Assembly (NCBI RefSeq): GCF_009017415.1
Contig: NC_092406.1
Span: 868,001 to 932,000 of the forward strand
Direction: 5' to 3'
From: Aspergillus flavus
Taxonomy: Eukaryota > Ascomycota > Eurotiomycetes > Eurotiales > Aspergillaceae
DNA: 64,000 nucleotides
Position numbers and translations under genes: made by a program. Of the stretch, positions 1 through 11,623 are shown in pieces (the first letter of the stretch is position 1; every line of letters starts with the position of its first letter). The notes under the pieces were generated by a model that saw only the letters and a program-made list of their open reading frames with translations, did not search any database and was not told where the DNA came from.

Positions 1-1
1 G

Positions 2-489
2 TTTGTCATAGATGCTTTCAGCGACGATGGAACATTCAAGCAAGATTCACCTTATCGAGAGTATATCAACAACCTCAACAAAGCAGGTGAAATCACGGGA
101 AGACCAATGAATGTCGCCACGTCCTTGAAGACTTGGATGAAGAATGCCGGTTTCGAGAATGTAACTGAAGTGGTCTACGTGATTCCATATGGACCATGGC
201 CTAAGGATCCTAAGCTTAAGGAGATTGGCAAATGGCAGTATGTGCAGGCCCCAGAGGGCGTGGAGGCTTACGGTCTTCGTCTATACACGCAGGTGTTGGG
301 ATGGCCGGAGTCCGAGGCCAAATTGCACCAGGCTCTTGTTAAGCAGCAACTCCGCGATAAGTCTTTGCATATTTATGGGAAGCTGTGCGTCGTCCGACAA
401 TTCTCCTTAACTATTCCATTGCAGGTGATTTTATTGCTGACTGTTGCGCAAGATATGTGGTCTATGGTAGGAAGCCTGGAAGGGAATGA
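2..489 (+). CDS. SAM-dependent methyltransferase, C-terminal part (LaeA-like)
   Basis: The gene enters from the left edge in frame 2, so its start and SAM-binding motif I lie outside the window. The visible part carries the C-terminal signature of fungal class I methyltransferases of the LaeA/TAM type: a GF.NV segment, then a WPKD..LKEIG stretch, then a LGWP/LHIYGKLYVVYGRKP end. The uninterrupted reading drifts into non-homologous sequence after LHIYGK. Removing a 68 nt intron at 385-452 (GTGCGT donor, GCTGAC branch, CAAG acceptor) restores LYVVYGRKP and a stop at 487-489. The substrate cannot be deduced. Such enzymes act as secondary-metabolite tailoring enzymes or as global regulators, and no biosynthetic gene is visible beside it. 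Confidence 0.8.
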
Positions 490-1028
490 GAGGAAAAAGA
501 GTGGTGCGCGCTGCCTGGAATCCATGTGATGTTGATTTTGACTTGAGATACGTAGAAATCAATATGAGTAATATTTACTCAATTTGATTCACGAAAAGGA
601 ATAGTAAACAAGAGCCCACCTAAAGATGAAATATTGGAAAGACGTTATAATATGGCAGAGTTAATCCTAGAACGAACGTACGCAGAGCAACTGCGACTAG
701 AAAGGTAGGAATGTATCACTATTTGGGCCAAAAGTGTTCCAGCTCGTTCTAGCAATAAAAGAAGTGCTAAAACACTACTACTTTCCAGCAACCTCGTTTT
801 TCGGCAGTTGAGCCCTTTCTAGAAGTTACCTTGCTCTGGGTTTAAATTCTCATCCTGGAACCCGCCCTAAACCTAGAGATGCCTAGGGTACACGATTTTG
901 AACCCAGACCCGACCGGCAACTCTTCTAATTATTCCTAAGCATCATCTTTTTATTCTACTTTGGTTCCATAGTCAAAAGCATGTTCATTTCATAATAACA
1001 TGTGTTGAACGTAACACGACAATCCGGT
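490..1028. other. Gene-free spacer between convergent genes
   Basis: AT-rich sequence between the methyltransferase end and the phospholipase end. No coding signal was recognised. It contains one copy of a GC-rich repeat (857-917) that recurs near 4.1 kb. Confidence 0.6.
857..917 (+). repeat. Dispersed repeat, copy 1
   Basis: About 60 bp with GAACCC..CCC words ending in GATTTTGAACCC followed by GACCCGACC. A diverged direct copy is at 4101-4170. The two flank the phospholipase gene and probably derive from the end of a transposable element, but no element type was recognised. Confidence 0.5.
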
Positions 1029-3197
1029 CTAGCGACGGAACAAATTCCTGTTCAAGGTGCTAGCGCACCGACGAATGCGAGGCTCCTGTTCCTTGATATA
1101 CTGCTCTGTTCTTTCGATAAACCCATCAATCTGCGTAAGACTATCCATCTCAGCAAGCTCTTCATTCTCCTTCTCCTTAGCAACCTCTGGCCAATCCTCA
1201 ATTTCGCGACCAACATTCAGTCGGAAATACTTAAGCCGTCTGGACTCCGGGGCGTACGCGTCGATCAGCGTGCGGAAGAGAATGTTAGCCAGCTCTGTGT
1301 TTGTGATTGCACTGCCCAGACCAGTGATGGCACCTTTTACGCTCTCGCCGAAGACTTGGTTCTTGGGGATACCGGTGCCGATGCTGAGAATGCAGTCGAT
1401 GGGACGACCGGCACCGAAGACGCTCAGGACTTCGTTCCATAGCCTAGAAAGAAGGGTCAGTGAATACTCGATATAGGAGACGTATTCTTATGGCGAAGGG
1501 GAGAAGGGAGCTTGGACTCACCATCCAACAGGGTTGTTAGCACCCAGAGCAGCATCGATCAACTTGTGCTTTACCCCCTTATCGGTGGAGACCTCCATAG
1601 GCAGGAAGTAAGTAGGAGCAGCAGATGTTGCTCGAGCAGCCTCCCACGCCTTTACATTGGGAAGAAGAGACTTCTGCTGTGTGTTGACGTAAGAACGCAG
1701 GTGGACAGGTCCTTTGCTGTTGGCGGCGTCTTGACGAACGACAAGGACAAAGCTATGGCAGCTATCAGCATGGGGCCTTTCTCTGCAATAGCGTGAGAGG
1801 CTCTTACGCTTTGCACTGGCTGTGCTCATTCAGGAGAGGTGCTTCAGAGTCACCCAATCTCTCTTTTATCAACTCCTTAATAACCACTTCAATATTATCG
1901 GCACTGAATCTGGAACCCTTCCAGACAAGGCGTGTGTTCTTCCTCAGAGAAGAAACATTGAAGACTTTCTTCATGAACCGGTTGTATGCCTCGATACACT
2001 CATCAACAGTCATCTCCAGTCGGCCCAACATAATGGCGCACAGGCTACAGTCAACGCGTTTAATATAGAGTATTGCTTGTAGCTGGGATACGCGATCTTA
2101 CCCTCCGGTGCTGGTACCAGCAATCATGTCAAACACTTCACAAGGCTTCCGGGGTTTGCCCTCTGCACTGAGACGCTGCATCACCTCACGCAGGATGTAT
2201 AGGGAGGAGAAACCCCGAACACCTCCTCCGTCTAATACGTATCAGTATAAGATTCAGAAGATTGTTTCTGTGAAGAACGGATCTTACCCAAAGACAGAAC
2301 GCGCAATGGTCTCTCGGTACCAGCATCGAAACCATTAGCGCGCATTGGGGGCACAGCCAGATCGTACTCTGTCGGCAATTTCTCATTCACCTCTTGTAGT
2401 GTATCTTGCAAGAGACTAAACTCGCCAAATTGAGGGGGCAATCGTGTGACTATATCCAGTCAGTAATATGTTCGATTTCTTCAAGCAAATATATACCTGG
2501 TTTATCGCCGATTTCTACGACCAGGTATCCCTTCTGGACAAATATCCACCAACCAGGGAAACGAGCACAGATACGAACCCCAAGGAAATTACCAGGCTAG
2601 TCATACACCATCAGCAAAGTCCTACCAGGTAAGGATATAAACATACTTGGAGCGAACGTTATAAATTATGCTCGGTATTAAAAGCCTCACTCTCATTCTA
2701 GATAGTTAGAAGATGCGAGAATGTGGAAACAGCATAGTAATATCAAGCCAAATGTTTGATGAAATACTGACCCATGTGTATTCCGACGTTGCCATTGGGT
2801 TAAAATGACTCTTCCAAATATACTCCACATTGTCTCTGATAAGTGGGTTTTTCGTATGAGCATTGCCCAGAAGAACAAGCTCAAACCAAGTCCAGGTACC
2901 AGCGTCTACGTCGCTCACATATCGCTGGTCCATAGACTTTGCAAAGAGTTGGATGGTTTTGAGGCGGTCGATAAATGAGTCCGTCAGTGCCTGCGCATAT
3001 TAGCATAATATAATGAGGTTTCGACAAGTGGAGAGCTATACCGGTAGCTTGAACCAGACCTTGGCTTGGATGTACCCATCATGGGCCGTGACTTCGTAAG
3101 ACTGTTCACATTTGACTGCATATTTTCCAGGTGCAACAGAAGAGAGGTGTGTTGGGAGGGGAAGTAGAGTTTCCACTTCTCCTCTTGTCCAGGTCAT
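1029..3197 (-). CDS. Patatin-like phospholipase domain protein
   Basis: Predicted lipid acyl hydrolase of the patatin/iPLA2 family. Eight exons read consistently on the minus strand: 3197-3042, 2990-2772, 2596-2497, 2449-2288, 2231-2102, 2044-1808, 1752-1522 and 1443-1029. They total 1650 nt (549 aa). The catalytic features are visible: the oxyanion loop DGGGVRG is split by the 2232-2287 intron, the nucleophile elbow is GTSTGG, and a DAALGANNP motif holds the dyad aspartate. The first ~150 residues form an N-terminal region of unknown function. The third intron (2597-2771, 175 nt) is unusually long and its borders are the least certain part. The C-terminus is charged and glutamate-rich. Such proteins may serve lipid remodelling or NLR-like incompatibility; no NB-ARC or repeat domain is attached here. 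Confidence 0.88.
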
Positions 3198-4552
3198 GAC
3201 TGATGATAGATATATAGATACAGCTCGAACACAGAGAAGATACGATTAGAGTATTTCCTGGGATTATTCTTGCCCTTATATAAATACTCGATATATTGCA
3301 GACCCCACCAGCTATTCAGTTCCACATATCGTTGCCTTTATCGTTGCCTTCAACTCACAGCTTGACATGCCTGGCAGGATGGGGAAGATCTTGATGGATC
3401 ACCGCGATCATCATGAAAGTCAACTAATCATATCATCCAAGTGGAGCTCGCGGTTTTCAGCTGTTTGCGAAAACATCCTCAGCTGGAATACAAATGGACA
3501 CCCCTCCTTCAGTTCAGCTCCGGTAGTTCAGTCGATCGTCACTGTGGAGAACAACACATCCATATGGCACCGTCCCTTTCGCCGCTGATATGCAGGTTGC
3601 GTGTTCAGTCCTCCACTGTAGGGGACGTACGCTTGGAAAGCAGCACTGTCTTGCTGGTCCAAGTCATAGTATTGACAGTTGATCTGATGACAGACATTAG
3701 TGTACCCAATTGTTGGGATATAGAGAAGTTTCCCCGATACCACGCTACTTGGACTGACTCTATCAGATATTTCCACGGCCCCTTACCCCATGGTCTATTT
3801 TTTTTTCTCAGCTCTTTGGACTTTTAAATAAGCTTTTTTTCTTTTGAGATGTCCCTAGAATAGAATTTGAAATTATCTAGTTAGGTCAAGTAGCTATATA
3901 CCTCAAGAGCCAAATCAAAGTTTTCTCAGTAGTAAATAAATGGTAAGACAGTAAGAATATACCATAATGAACCTAAGCTGCTTAGCGTTTTAGTATTACT
4001 CCTAGTTTTTCGTTAGCCATCTTATCTTTGAAAAAAAGGAAAGAAAGAAGTGGTGTATATAGAGTGATTACTTCTTTCTATAAAGTACGGCTTCCCCACT
4101 GAACCCGACCCGAACCGCAGATTTCCGGGGACGGACTCTGGATTTTGAACCCGAAGCCGACCCGCGGACCACTACATTCAGGACATATAATATGATATCT
4201 TGTCATGTAAGATCAGATTATACACTAAGCTCGCACCTGGGCTATGTGGAATATGCCGAGAGGCCCGTCTGTGGCTTGTTCAAGGATAGTAGGTGCTTGT
4301 CTGTGAGCTTTTTCTCTTAACCAGAAGATTCATCAGCGGTGCTGATCTCATCGTCCACAAGATCGACATGGGGGCCAAAAGCTGCGCTGAGTCTGCGCCA
4401 AAGGAACTTCTTCCGATATTTTCTTGTCCATCATTGCGAAGCAGGGCCGTCTGTATCAAACTTAGTGCCTCTTATATTCCGTCGCAAGGCGACCTTGACG
4501 CTACTTCTTTCGACCCAGCTGTTGCCCCGCGCTAAAATACCGCGTCCACATT
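3198..4552. other. Gene-poor intergenic stretch, divergent promoters
   Basis: Lies between the divergent phospholipase and Zn2Cys6 regulator genes. A minus-strand reading frame at 3528-3776 has plausible amino-acid composition but no homology I recognise. The rest is AT-rich and carries repeat copy 2. Confidence 0.5.
4101..4170 (+). repeat. Dispersed repeat, copy 2
   Basis: Direct, diverged copy of 857-917, with GAACCCGACC, a CCGGGG core and a shared GATTTTGAACCCG end. Differences are scattered, with transitions among them. Confidence 0.5.
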
Positions 4553-6808
4553 ATGGCGCAGGACCAGAGGACTGAACGGGTACCACGAGGGAAATATGCG
4601 CGCTTAATCTGTCAGGGATGCAGATCAAGAAAGATCAAATGCGTTCTACCGGATCTCGGGGATATGGGCCCTTTGGGCGTTCCCCAGCCACCGGAGACGT
4701 CTTGCGAACGGTGTCGCAATCTCAATCTAGAATGTATTATTGAGCGGACCACTCTCGGGCGTCCACCTGCGAAAAGCAGTCAGCGCAAACCTCCACAAAC
4801 CAAACGATCGGCACGTCTTGAGAAGTCAGAAGAAAGAGAGGATGAAGTCACAGCTGCGCTCTCAGATCTCGAGATAAAGGAATATTTATTCTCAGAAGCT
4901 GCGACTGGGGAAGAGCAAATCCCCTCGCAGGGTGGCAGCAATCTTCAACCACCGCAACGACCGGGCGAAAGGGCCATTTTCCGATCTATGACCCAGGTGA
5001 ATGCATTTATGTCTTCCGTTTTAGGGAAAGATGCTGCATTTGGATGCGAAATCACTCACGCCACGTCGCGTTGGAGTCAACCTCTTTCGGATCTCATCAG
5101 CGACGATATGGCCATCTTACTGGACAGTTAGTGAGTGCACTGATAAACTTGCATTCTTTTCTTTACTAAACCAGGTTCAAGTTTAGTCTGGCATCGATCT
5201 TTTCTTCCAGAAACACCAACTCTGGTGAATCTGAGAAACCGACTAACCTCAGAAGAAGTCTCGTCTACCAACCCTGCCACGAACCTTCTTTTTGCCCTTC
5301 TTTGCTTAACATCCTTCGACATTGCCGAACCTTTTGCTCAACGATATCCACATTTAAAACGGAGCCTTCAACTGGCCGTTTCGTCGTACGGACAGGAATT
5401 CATCTTTTCCCCTCCCACCCATCCTGACTCTGTTGCTGCCTGTCTCTTCCTAGCTGAATTTAGACCCACTCTCTTGGCCACCTCACAGTTTGTCGCGCAC
5501 AAGGCAGTCAGCCCTGAGGTGTACGTCAATCTGGCCTATAGAATTGCAGAAAGACTCAATACTCTACCGACACGAGATGCCTCATTTTTTGATGAAGTCA
5601 TGAACCCGCAGAGTCTAGAATTCGAGCGGCGCTTTAACGATTCCGTGCAGGAATTGAAGATCCTTTCTCTCGATTTTGGTCTCGATGGCTTCTTGTCAAA
5701 GACCCTACCTGCAATGCGGGGCATACTTGGACATATGCAGCCTCATATCGATGCTTATCAACATGTGTTGAAATACCGCGAGTGCTCACCAACAGTGATT
5801 TTCCATATCCAATGGAACATGTCATTTTATATCCTGCTCGAGGGACTGATCCATGCAAAACAATGCTGGAGTAACCCAGAGAGTTTGTTCCTTGTCGTGG
5901 AAGAGGTGGAAAGAAAGTGCCAGGAGCAAATCCAAATCTCTAATTCTTTACTATTGAACGCTACTGGCCAGGGAAGAATGGAAGAACTATCAGCAGCCCG
6001 TTCTCTGCTAGAGATGAAATTTCACTGGGTGTTTGCTGGAATATGTGGCCTAGGCCTACTCTATACCTCAGTACTGAGAACAAGGCTTATCGAAGGAAAA
6101 AATGACGGGGACCCGGATATCCAATCTAACGAATCCCTCCAAATCGTCGACCAAGTCGCCGGAAGCGTGAATAGCCCTCCCGATGCTCCAGGCCAGTATC
6201 TATCGGGATTTCTCAAACGATTTGGAGAAGTCTATCCGCAGCAACTCGTGCGCATGCTTGAGTCGTTCCTCGAGTGTGCCGAAGTGCAAATTGACGGCAT
6301 TGCATTCAATGCCCCACTTCAACAGGTAGTCTATGGGATCGTTTTTGTGTGCAAGAACCTGGTCGAAAACAACTTCGTGCAAGTACGGGTTTTCGGACGT
6401 CTAGCTCACAATCACGAGAAGCAGCTGGCGCTGTTTCCTAAGTGTGCGAGATGTATTCGTCAGATGGCAGTCGAGCCGTGGAAATCGACAAAATCTGCTT
6501 TTGCGACTGGCTGCGTCTATGCTGCGAGTAGCAAGATTATATATGGGTTACACAATATCCTGGATCGACTGAGGACAGAGCTGGCAAAGGGGACAAAGTC
6601 TAACGAAGCATTGGACTTTTTCAATATACCTCCTGATCTTTCTTCGATCGGTGTGGATCTCGATATGCCCTTCTGGGATGCATGGAACTTATGGCCCCAT
6701 GTTGGATCGTTTAGTCCTTTCGATAATTCAACGGATCTATTTGATTGGGGCCCAGGATTGAACTATGATGGTGACTTTGAGCCAATGAATATTTCTGGGA
6801 TGCGATGA
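4553..6808 (+). CDS. Zn2Cys6 transcription factor
   Basis: Nuclear DNA-binding regulator of 735 aa. Exon 1 is 4553-5126, a 48 nt intron (GTTAGT..CCAG) lies at 5127-5174, and exon 2 is 5175-6808; the join reads LLDSSSLVWHRSFLPETP. The binuclear cluster is near residues 18-60 as C-x2-C-x6-C-(20)-C-x2-C-x6-C. The 20-residue loop between the third and fourth cysteines is longer than usual. A GRPP basic segment follows, then the helical middle domain. No target gene is obvious; the neighbours are an Ost-alpha-type membrane protein downstream and the phospholipase divergently upstream. Confidence 0.92.
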
Positions 6809-7151
6809 GGCATGGCGTGGAAGCTTCTATTACCATACAGGGTGTGTCGTGACTAGAGTTTGGTTTCTTCGTAGATGTTATTGAAGAGCATCTGTTTAAG
6901 TAGATTAAATAAAGGCTGAATGCGCTTTATAGAGTTTGTAGAACGGACCCTCTTCTCACAAAAAGACAGGAAACCGATCCAAGATTGGAATTCTATTTAG
7001 ATTTCAGATACTAGTAACTGCACAAATGTTATCGTTCGCTCCCCAAAAACAAATGATGAAATTCACATAGTTAAAACCAAACTAGCCAATGTACATAATA
7101 AATCAATATAGTCTATACTACGCAACTCCCAGAAAATACGGATGTAGGTCC

Positions 7152-8642
7152 TCAAGCTCCCTCGACAGTCTCACACCTCGTCTCATACCTCACCATCTCG
7201 TCCTGCGCCCGTTCCTTCGCATGAGCCTTCTGCAAAGCCCGCGCACTATGAATCATAACATAAGCTGCCTTAACATCCCGGAGCAGCTCCAGCGGATTTA
7301 AATAGACAGCCCAGGCACGCAATCCCCAGCGACCACCTTGATAGCGTTTCTGGAAGCCGCTCATCAAGATCTCCCCATCATCATCGGACTCGACGGTCTG
7401 GTATACTTGAGGTCGGAGGGTGCTCTGCGAGTTTGAGATCTCGTAGGGCTTTGCGCTGTAGGCGTAGAGGACTAAGAAAGAGAGTGGCACCATTTGCACG
7501 CAGATTACCATTGTTGGGAGACCCATTATTGCGTCTATGTAGGTCATTGAGGTGGAGTGTGTTTTGAGAACATTTGTTGATGTAAGGATGAGGAAAAGGA
7601 TCTTGGTTTCTGGTAAGTATTTTCTCTCTCCCTGGGGCTTCTTGGGGTAAGGTATTTACCTTCTCCAGGAGAACTAAACCGACGACCAGCTTGAATGCCA
7701 TCAGCTTAAGTAGTGGCCTGTGTTTAGTCATGTATCCCTTCATGTTCATGTAGAATTGGAGGATGGCGTTGATGGCCACTGATGTCGATATCGAGGTGAT
7801 TGCTTGGAGCTAGTGGGTTTATTAGCTACCATTCGAGGATGCAAATTGGTAAGATGGTACAGTACATACCCAAACATGAGCGAAATGAGGCGCTGTACTC
7901 TCGAGGCAGTAAACATGTAATGACTGGGTGACCACTTGGGAGACAGCAGTAATCCAGGTGACGACTGGATATTGAAGGACGGAGTACCAAGTCAACTAAG
8001 ATCAGACGATCGGTCAGTCATGGTTTCATTTCCTTCTCTGGAACCGAAGGACTTACACTCAAGAACGCAAGACCATTCCTTTTCTTCTTCGGCTGCCACT
8101 GTCTCTTTATCTCAAGCGAAGAGAAGAACTCCACTTTACTCTTATCATTCGGAGCCATGAAATCGCAGAGTAGCATGAGGAAGGCGTATAGAGCAACACC
8201 CTGAAGCACCTCTGTGAACCCTTGTAGGTAGATATAGGAGTTTGGAAAACAGATTGAGATGAAGGATAGGATTTGGTAGGAGGGGATGAGGTTGCAAATT
8301 CGCATTACCCTATTAGCATTTCTGTTAGCATCACAGAAACCTCTTCACGTTGTCGGGGGTCTTTACTTGAGTTGTTCGTTAGGGTTGCTCATATGCATCG
8401 CATGTCGCCCCATCAGGCCGAAGATTAAAATCAATACTATCGCAGTGCAAATGCCGGATATAATCATGTTAAATTGGTAGAATGTGAGATTCCCTACGAA
8501 AGGGCCGATGTCATCTGTTAACCGGTCAGCAATTCCATTTAATTTGCAAAACATGTAACAATCACTCACATTGGTCCAAGTGGTCAGGTATAGGACAACC
8601 AAAGCTGCCAGCGGCGGCTTCTCTTGGGCTTAGGAAGGCCAT
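7152..8642 (-). CDS. Ost-alpha/TMEM184-type (DUF300) membrane protein
   Basis: Multi-pass membrane protein of the organic solute transporter Ost-alpha family. Six exons on the minus strand (8642-8570, 8514-8367, 8309-8057, 7995-7870, 7809-7660, 7601-7152) total 1200 nt, or 399 aa. Joined, they give about seven hydrophobic segments. The first starts after an extracellular-type N-terminus (MAFLSPREAAAGSFGCP), and the family-like segments MRICNLIPSYQ and LKLMAFKLVVGLVLLEK are present. The C-terminal ~130 residues are hydrophilic, with acidic and basic stretches, and probably cytosolic. The physiological role in fungi is not established. All six exon phases agree, which supports an intact gene. 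Confidence 0.88.
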
Positions 8643-9626
8643 ATTGTATATTATCCAACGCTAAACCGACGACGTTGAGGGAACTGAATAACTTATTCAA
8701 AAGAAAATGTAATGCAAGGAACGACTGCGAAGTCACCCACCTTATATCTACGAGCACAATTCATTCTCCACTATTCAAAAGCCAAGCTCAGCCCTGACAC
8801 CACACGTTGCTTAGCCCTCTGCAAAGCTGGCAACGCTAAACCGTGGTTGGTATGCAGATCGTCGTGCAATGACTCCGCCACGCGCAAATAAGCCTTCTAG
8901 AGTCAGCATATTTAATTTGCGCGAATTTGCGCGGTCGGTCTAGGGGGCAAAAGGGCTGCTGCAATTAATTGCGCGATTGATAATTTGCGCGCAATTTGAG
9001 GCTGGAATCGTTTCGCTAGACATAAGCCCCAAAACAGACTCGCTACCAATCTTCGACGTACTGGAGAGCTGAATAAGGGAAACAAAAAGCATGGCCCTTG
9101 TCAAGAGGCTCAACGTAGGAGGGATGGGGATTGTCTGATCTCTTGCCCAACGGTGTACTGCTGCAGCTTCTAGGAGTAGAAGTTAACTAATATTACCGCA
9201 TCGTCGAGCATTATTTTCGATATAATGGAAGATATCGGTATCGTAACCAGGCTTTCTTTAGGATAATAAGGTGTATTCAGAATAACTAGATGGTACTACG
9301 AAAACAGCTAGAATTTTCAGATAGTTTAAGCATTTAGACTCTCACTCATCCACTACTACTGTATACTAAAATCATTGATGTAGATGATAGATTTATACTG
9401 CAAAATCGTCGCGAGATGAGATCATAAAAGGTGAGAAACCTCGCAAATCTAGCTAATTACGAAGACTAATTTGATTTCCCAGACAAATTCTCATAATGCC
9501 CCAAACGTGAGAATTCCACCACCATCTAGATCGTAAATGATAGTACAATGATGTCGTCGAGGACAGCCATCAATGAAAGATACCCGAAAAAACACAACCA
9601 GCCATAAGCAACATCGAAACTGAGAG
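8643..9626. other. Gene-free region with GCGC-rich repeat words
   Basis: No intact gene. The left half has clustered AATTTGCGCG words (see the repeat entry). The right half (about 9100-9480) is AT-rich with many stop codons in every frame, and may be decayed mobile DNA. Confidence 0.45.
8881..8994. repeat. Cluster of AATTTGCGCG words
   Basis: The 10-mer AATTTGCGCG occurs in tandem at 8914-8923 and 8924-8933 and again at 8982-8991. Its reverse complement (CGCGCAAAT) is at 8881-8889. A perfect palindrome TTGCGCGCAA sits at 8985-8994. Related words recur near 12.0 kb on the far side of the oxidase gene. Confidence 0.6.
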
Positions 9627-11623
9627 CTACAGAGCATTATTAGTCTGGCACAGAGGTCCGTAAAGTGTCGGGCCAGTGATCTCCTCCCAACCCTCATAGC
9701 CAACGCAACGGTAGCACCAGAACACCTCATCGGGATCATACTTTTGCTTGACCGATTTCAACCAGTTGTATTGATCTCCATAGAAGTCTTCTTTCCAGTC
9801 CGGGTCATACGGATCGGCTTCATTCAAATATGTGCCCAGGCCAGGAGCAGCTGCCTTCATCGCCTGAAGTTTCTTCGATGTGCCGTAGTCCCTGATCTGT
9901 CGCACTCCTTGCATCCCGCTGTCAGAAGGTGGCACGTCGAAGTTCTCTGCAAACATATATGTCTTCCGCCACGCGGGATGGATAGCCGTATGCGGCTTCG
10001 CCTTCAGGACTTCTCCACCACCGACGAGACAGAACTCCAGCAAGGATGCCACGGCCTGAACCTTAGAGACGCTCTGAGGGAAGATTGTATGGAACATGGC
10101 GGTGAGGTTCTTTTGGTTGTTGACCAAGGACTCCTTATCGAAAAATCGCGACACCATGACAGGACTGGGATTGTTTAATGCTGGTGACTCGTGAATTCCG
10201 CTGTCGAAGTAATTCTGGAACGTATCATACTGCTCAAATGTCGAAGTTACAGAGAGTTGGGTTCCGTTGAGCGGTCGAAGGAATTCAACGACCTGTTCAT
10301 TTATGAGTCTTTTGGCGTCTTCAACCTGGAAAGACGATTTGGATGAAGAGGAATTTTTTGAAAGCATCTTTATGAAATTGTGACTGTAGGCAGATTTCGT
10401 TCCAAGCACTCGATTGAGCTGTCCGTTTCCAGAGAAACCTGCATCCGAGAGGATGGGGTACTTAGAGAGAACTGCCACAGAGGCATCGATTAGAGCGGAC
10501 ATGTTAGTGCTCGGTGCCGTGATAGTCAACGAATGCTTCAGAATGGGACGTGTAGGGTATACTTTCAGGGTGGCCGACACTACAACGCCAAAGGTGCCAC
10601 CACCACCGCCACGGAGGGCAGTGAAGAGGTCTACGTGCTCGCAAGCACTAGCAGTGACAACTTCACCCGACGCGAGCACAACCTTGAATTCGAGAACCTG
10701 ATCTGCTGCCAGTCCGAAGTCATGGCTAGCGGGGCCGTGACCACCTCCTTGAAGGTAGCCTCCGACAGCACCGACAGTCTGAAGGTTGCAATTAGCAACG
10801 TAAGTATATTCAATGGAGTTGGAGATTTACCTTGGAAGAACCACCAACAGCAATGTGGTCATGTTTGGCCGCGAAGGTGTATACTTCATCCCAGATATAT
10901 CCGGCTCCCACGACAATTGCGCTTCCGGTCCAGTTCAACTGGCATGAACCGTTGGACGGCTCATACCTCTCTTGAAACTGGAGCTCCGGCTTAATATGCT
11001 TCATCCAGATCGACAGACTGCCGTATCCCTGGGATCTATCATGTCGGACTTGTTAGTACCTATCCGCCAAGTCAAAATGAAAAGGATCACTTACCGTGCC
11101 CTAACATCATGACCGGTGTTCTTAAGGACTAGTCGGACATTGTTTTCCTTGGAAAATTTGATGCCAGCTGCTACGTCGGCCGGCTCGGTTGCGTTGACAC
11201 TGTAGACGGATGCGCTACCTAGATCACACACTGGGCTTCCAGCTATGGAGTCATTGATCGGGGCGCAGGTGTCAATAACGGGGTATGTGAATCCAATTGG
11301 AGATGCTTCCCGGAAGAAGGCATCCCGGTAGATTTTGCTGATCCTCTGGCAGTGGGTGGAATTCTTGCCAAGGCCATCATAACACGATTTGGCGAGAGGT
11401 TCGTTGGCGATTAAATGTCCGTGAACGGTACTGTTGAGACCATTCCACTTGGAAGCTGACGGCCAGCAGTCATCGGTTGGGGTCTGTATGAATTTGACAA
11501 GTTAGTTTGGCCTCTGTTATGCACGGTTAGACCATACAAGTAGAGGTGACCTTAACATACACATCTGCATTTAGCCGAAACGCACGGCGCTCCAAGAAGG
11601 AGCAAAAGACTCGTAAAATGCAT
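9627..11623 (-). CDS. Secreted FAD-linked oxidoreductase (PCMH / BBE type)
   Basis: Predicted secreted flavoprotein oxidase of the 6-hydroxy-D-nicotine oxidase / berberine-bridge family. Exons 11623-11561, 11483-11095, 11035-10831 and 10778-9627 total 1809 nt (602 aa). A signal peptide ends near residue 17 (MHFTSLLLLLGAPCVSA). The PCMH FAD domain includes KNTGHD, whose histidine is the usual 8-alpha-N1 flavin attachment site, and YLQGGGHGP..SHDFGLAADQVL. There is no cysteine at the second attachment position, so a mono-covalent flavin is expected. The BBE domain ends at VFWCYRCVGYEGWEE, where the usual arginine-containing FWARTAVG motif is altered. Substrates in this family range from sugars to alkaloid and polyketide intermediates; none is indicated here. 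Confidence 0.92.

Noticed and set aside
3528..3776. Minus-strand frame of 82 codons with protein-like composition
   Set aside because: No ATG context, intron logic or homology I can name; it may be the tail of a lost gene, so I did not call it.
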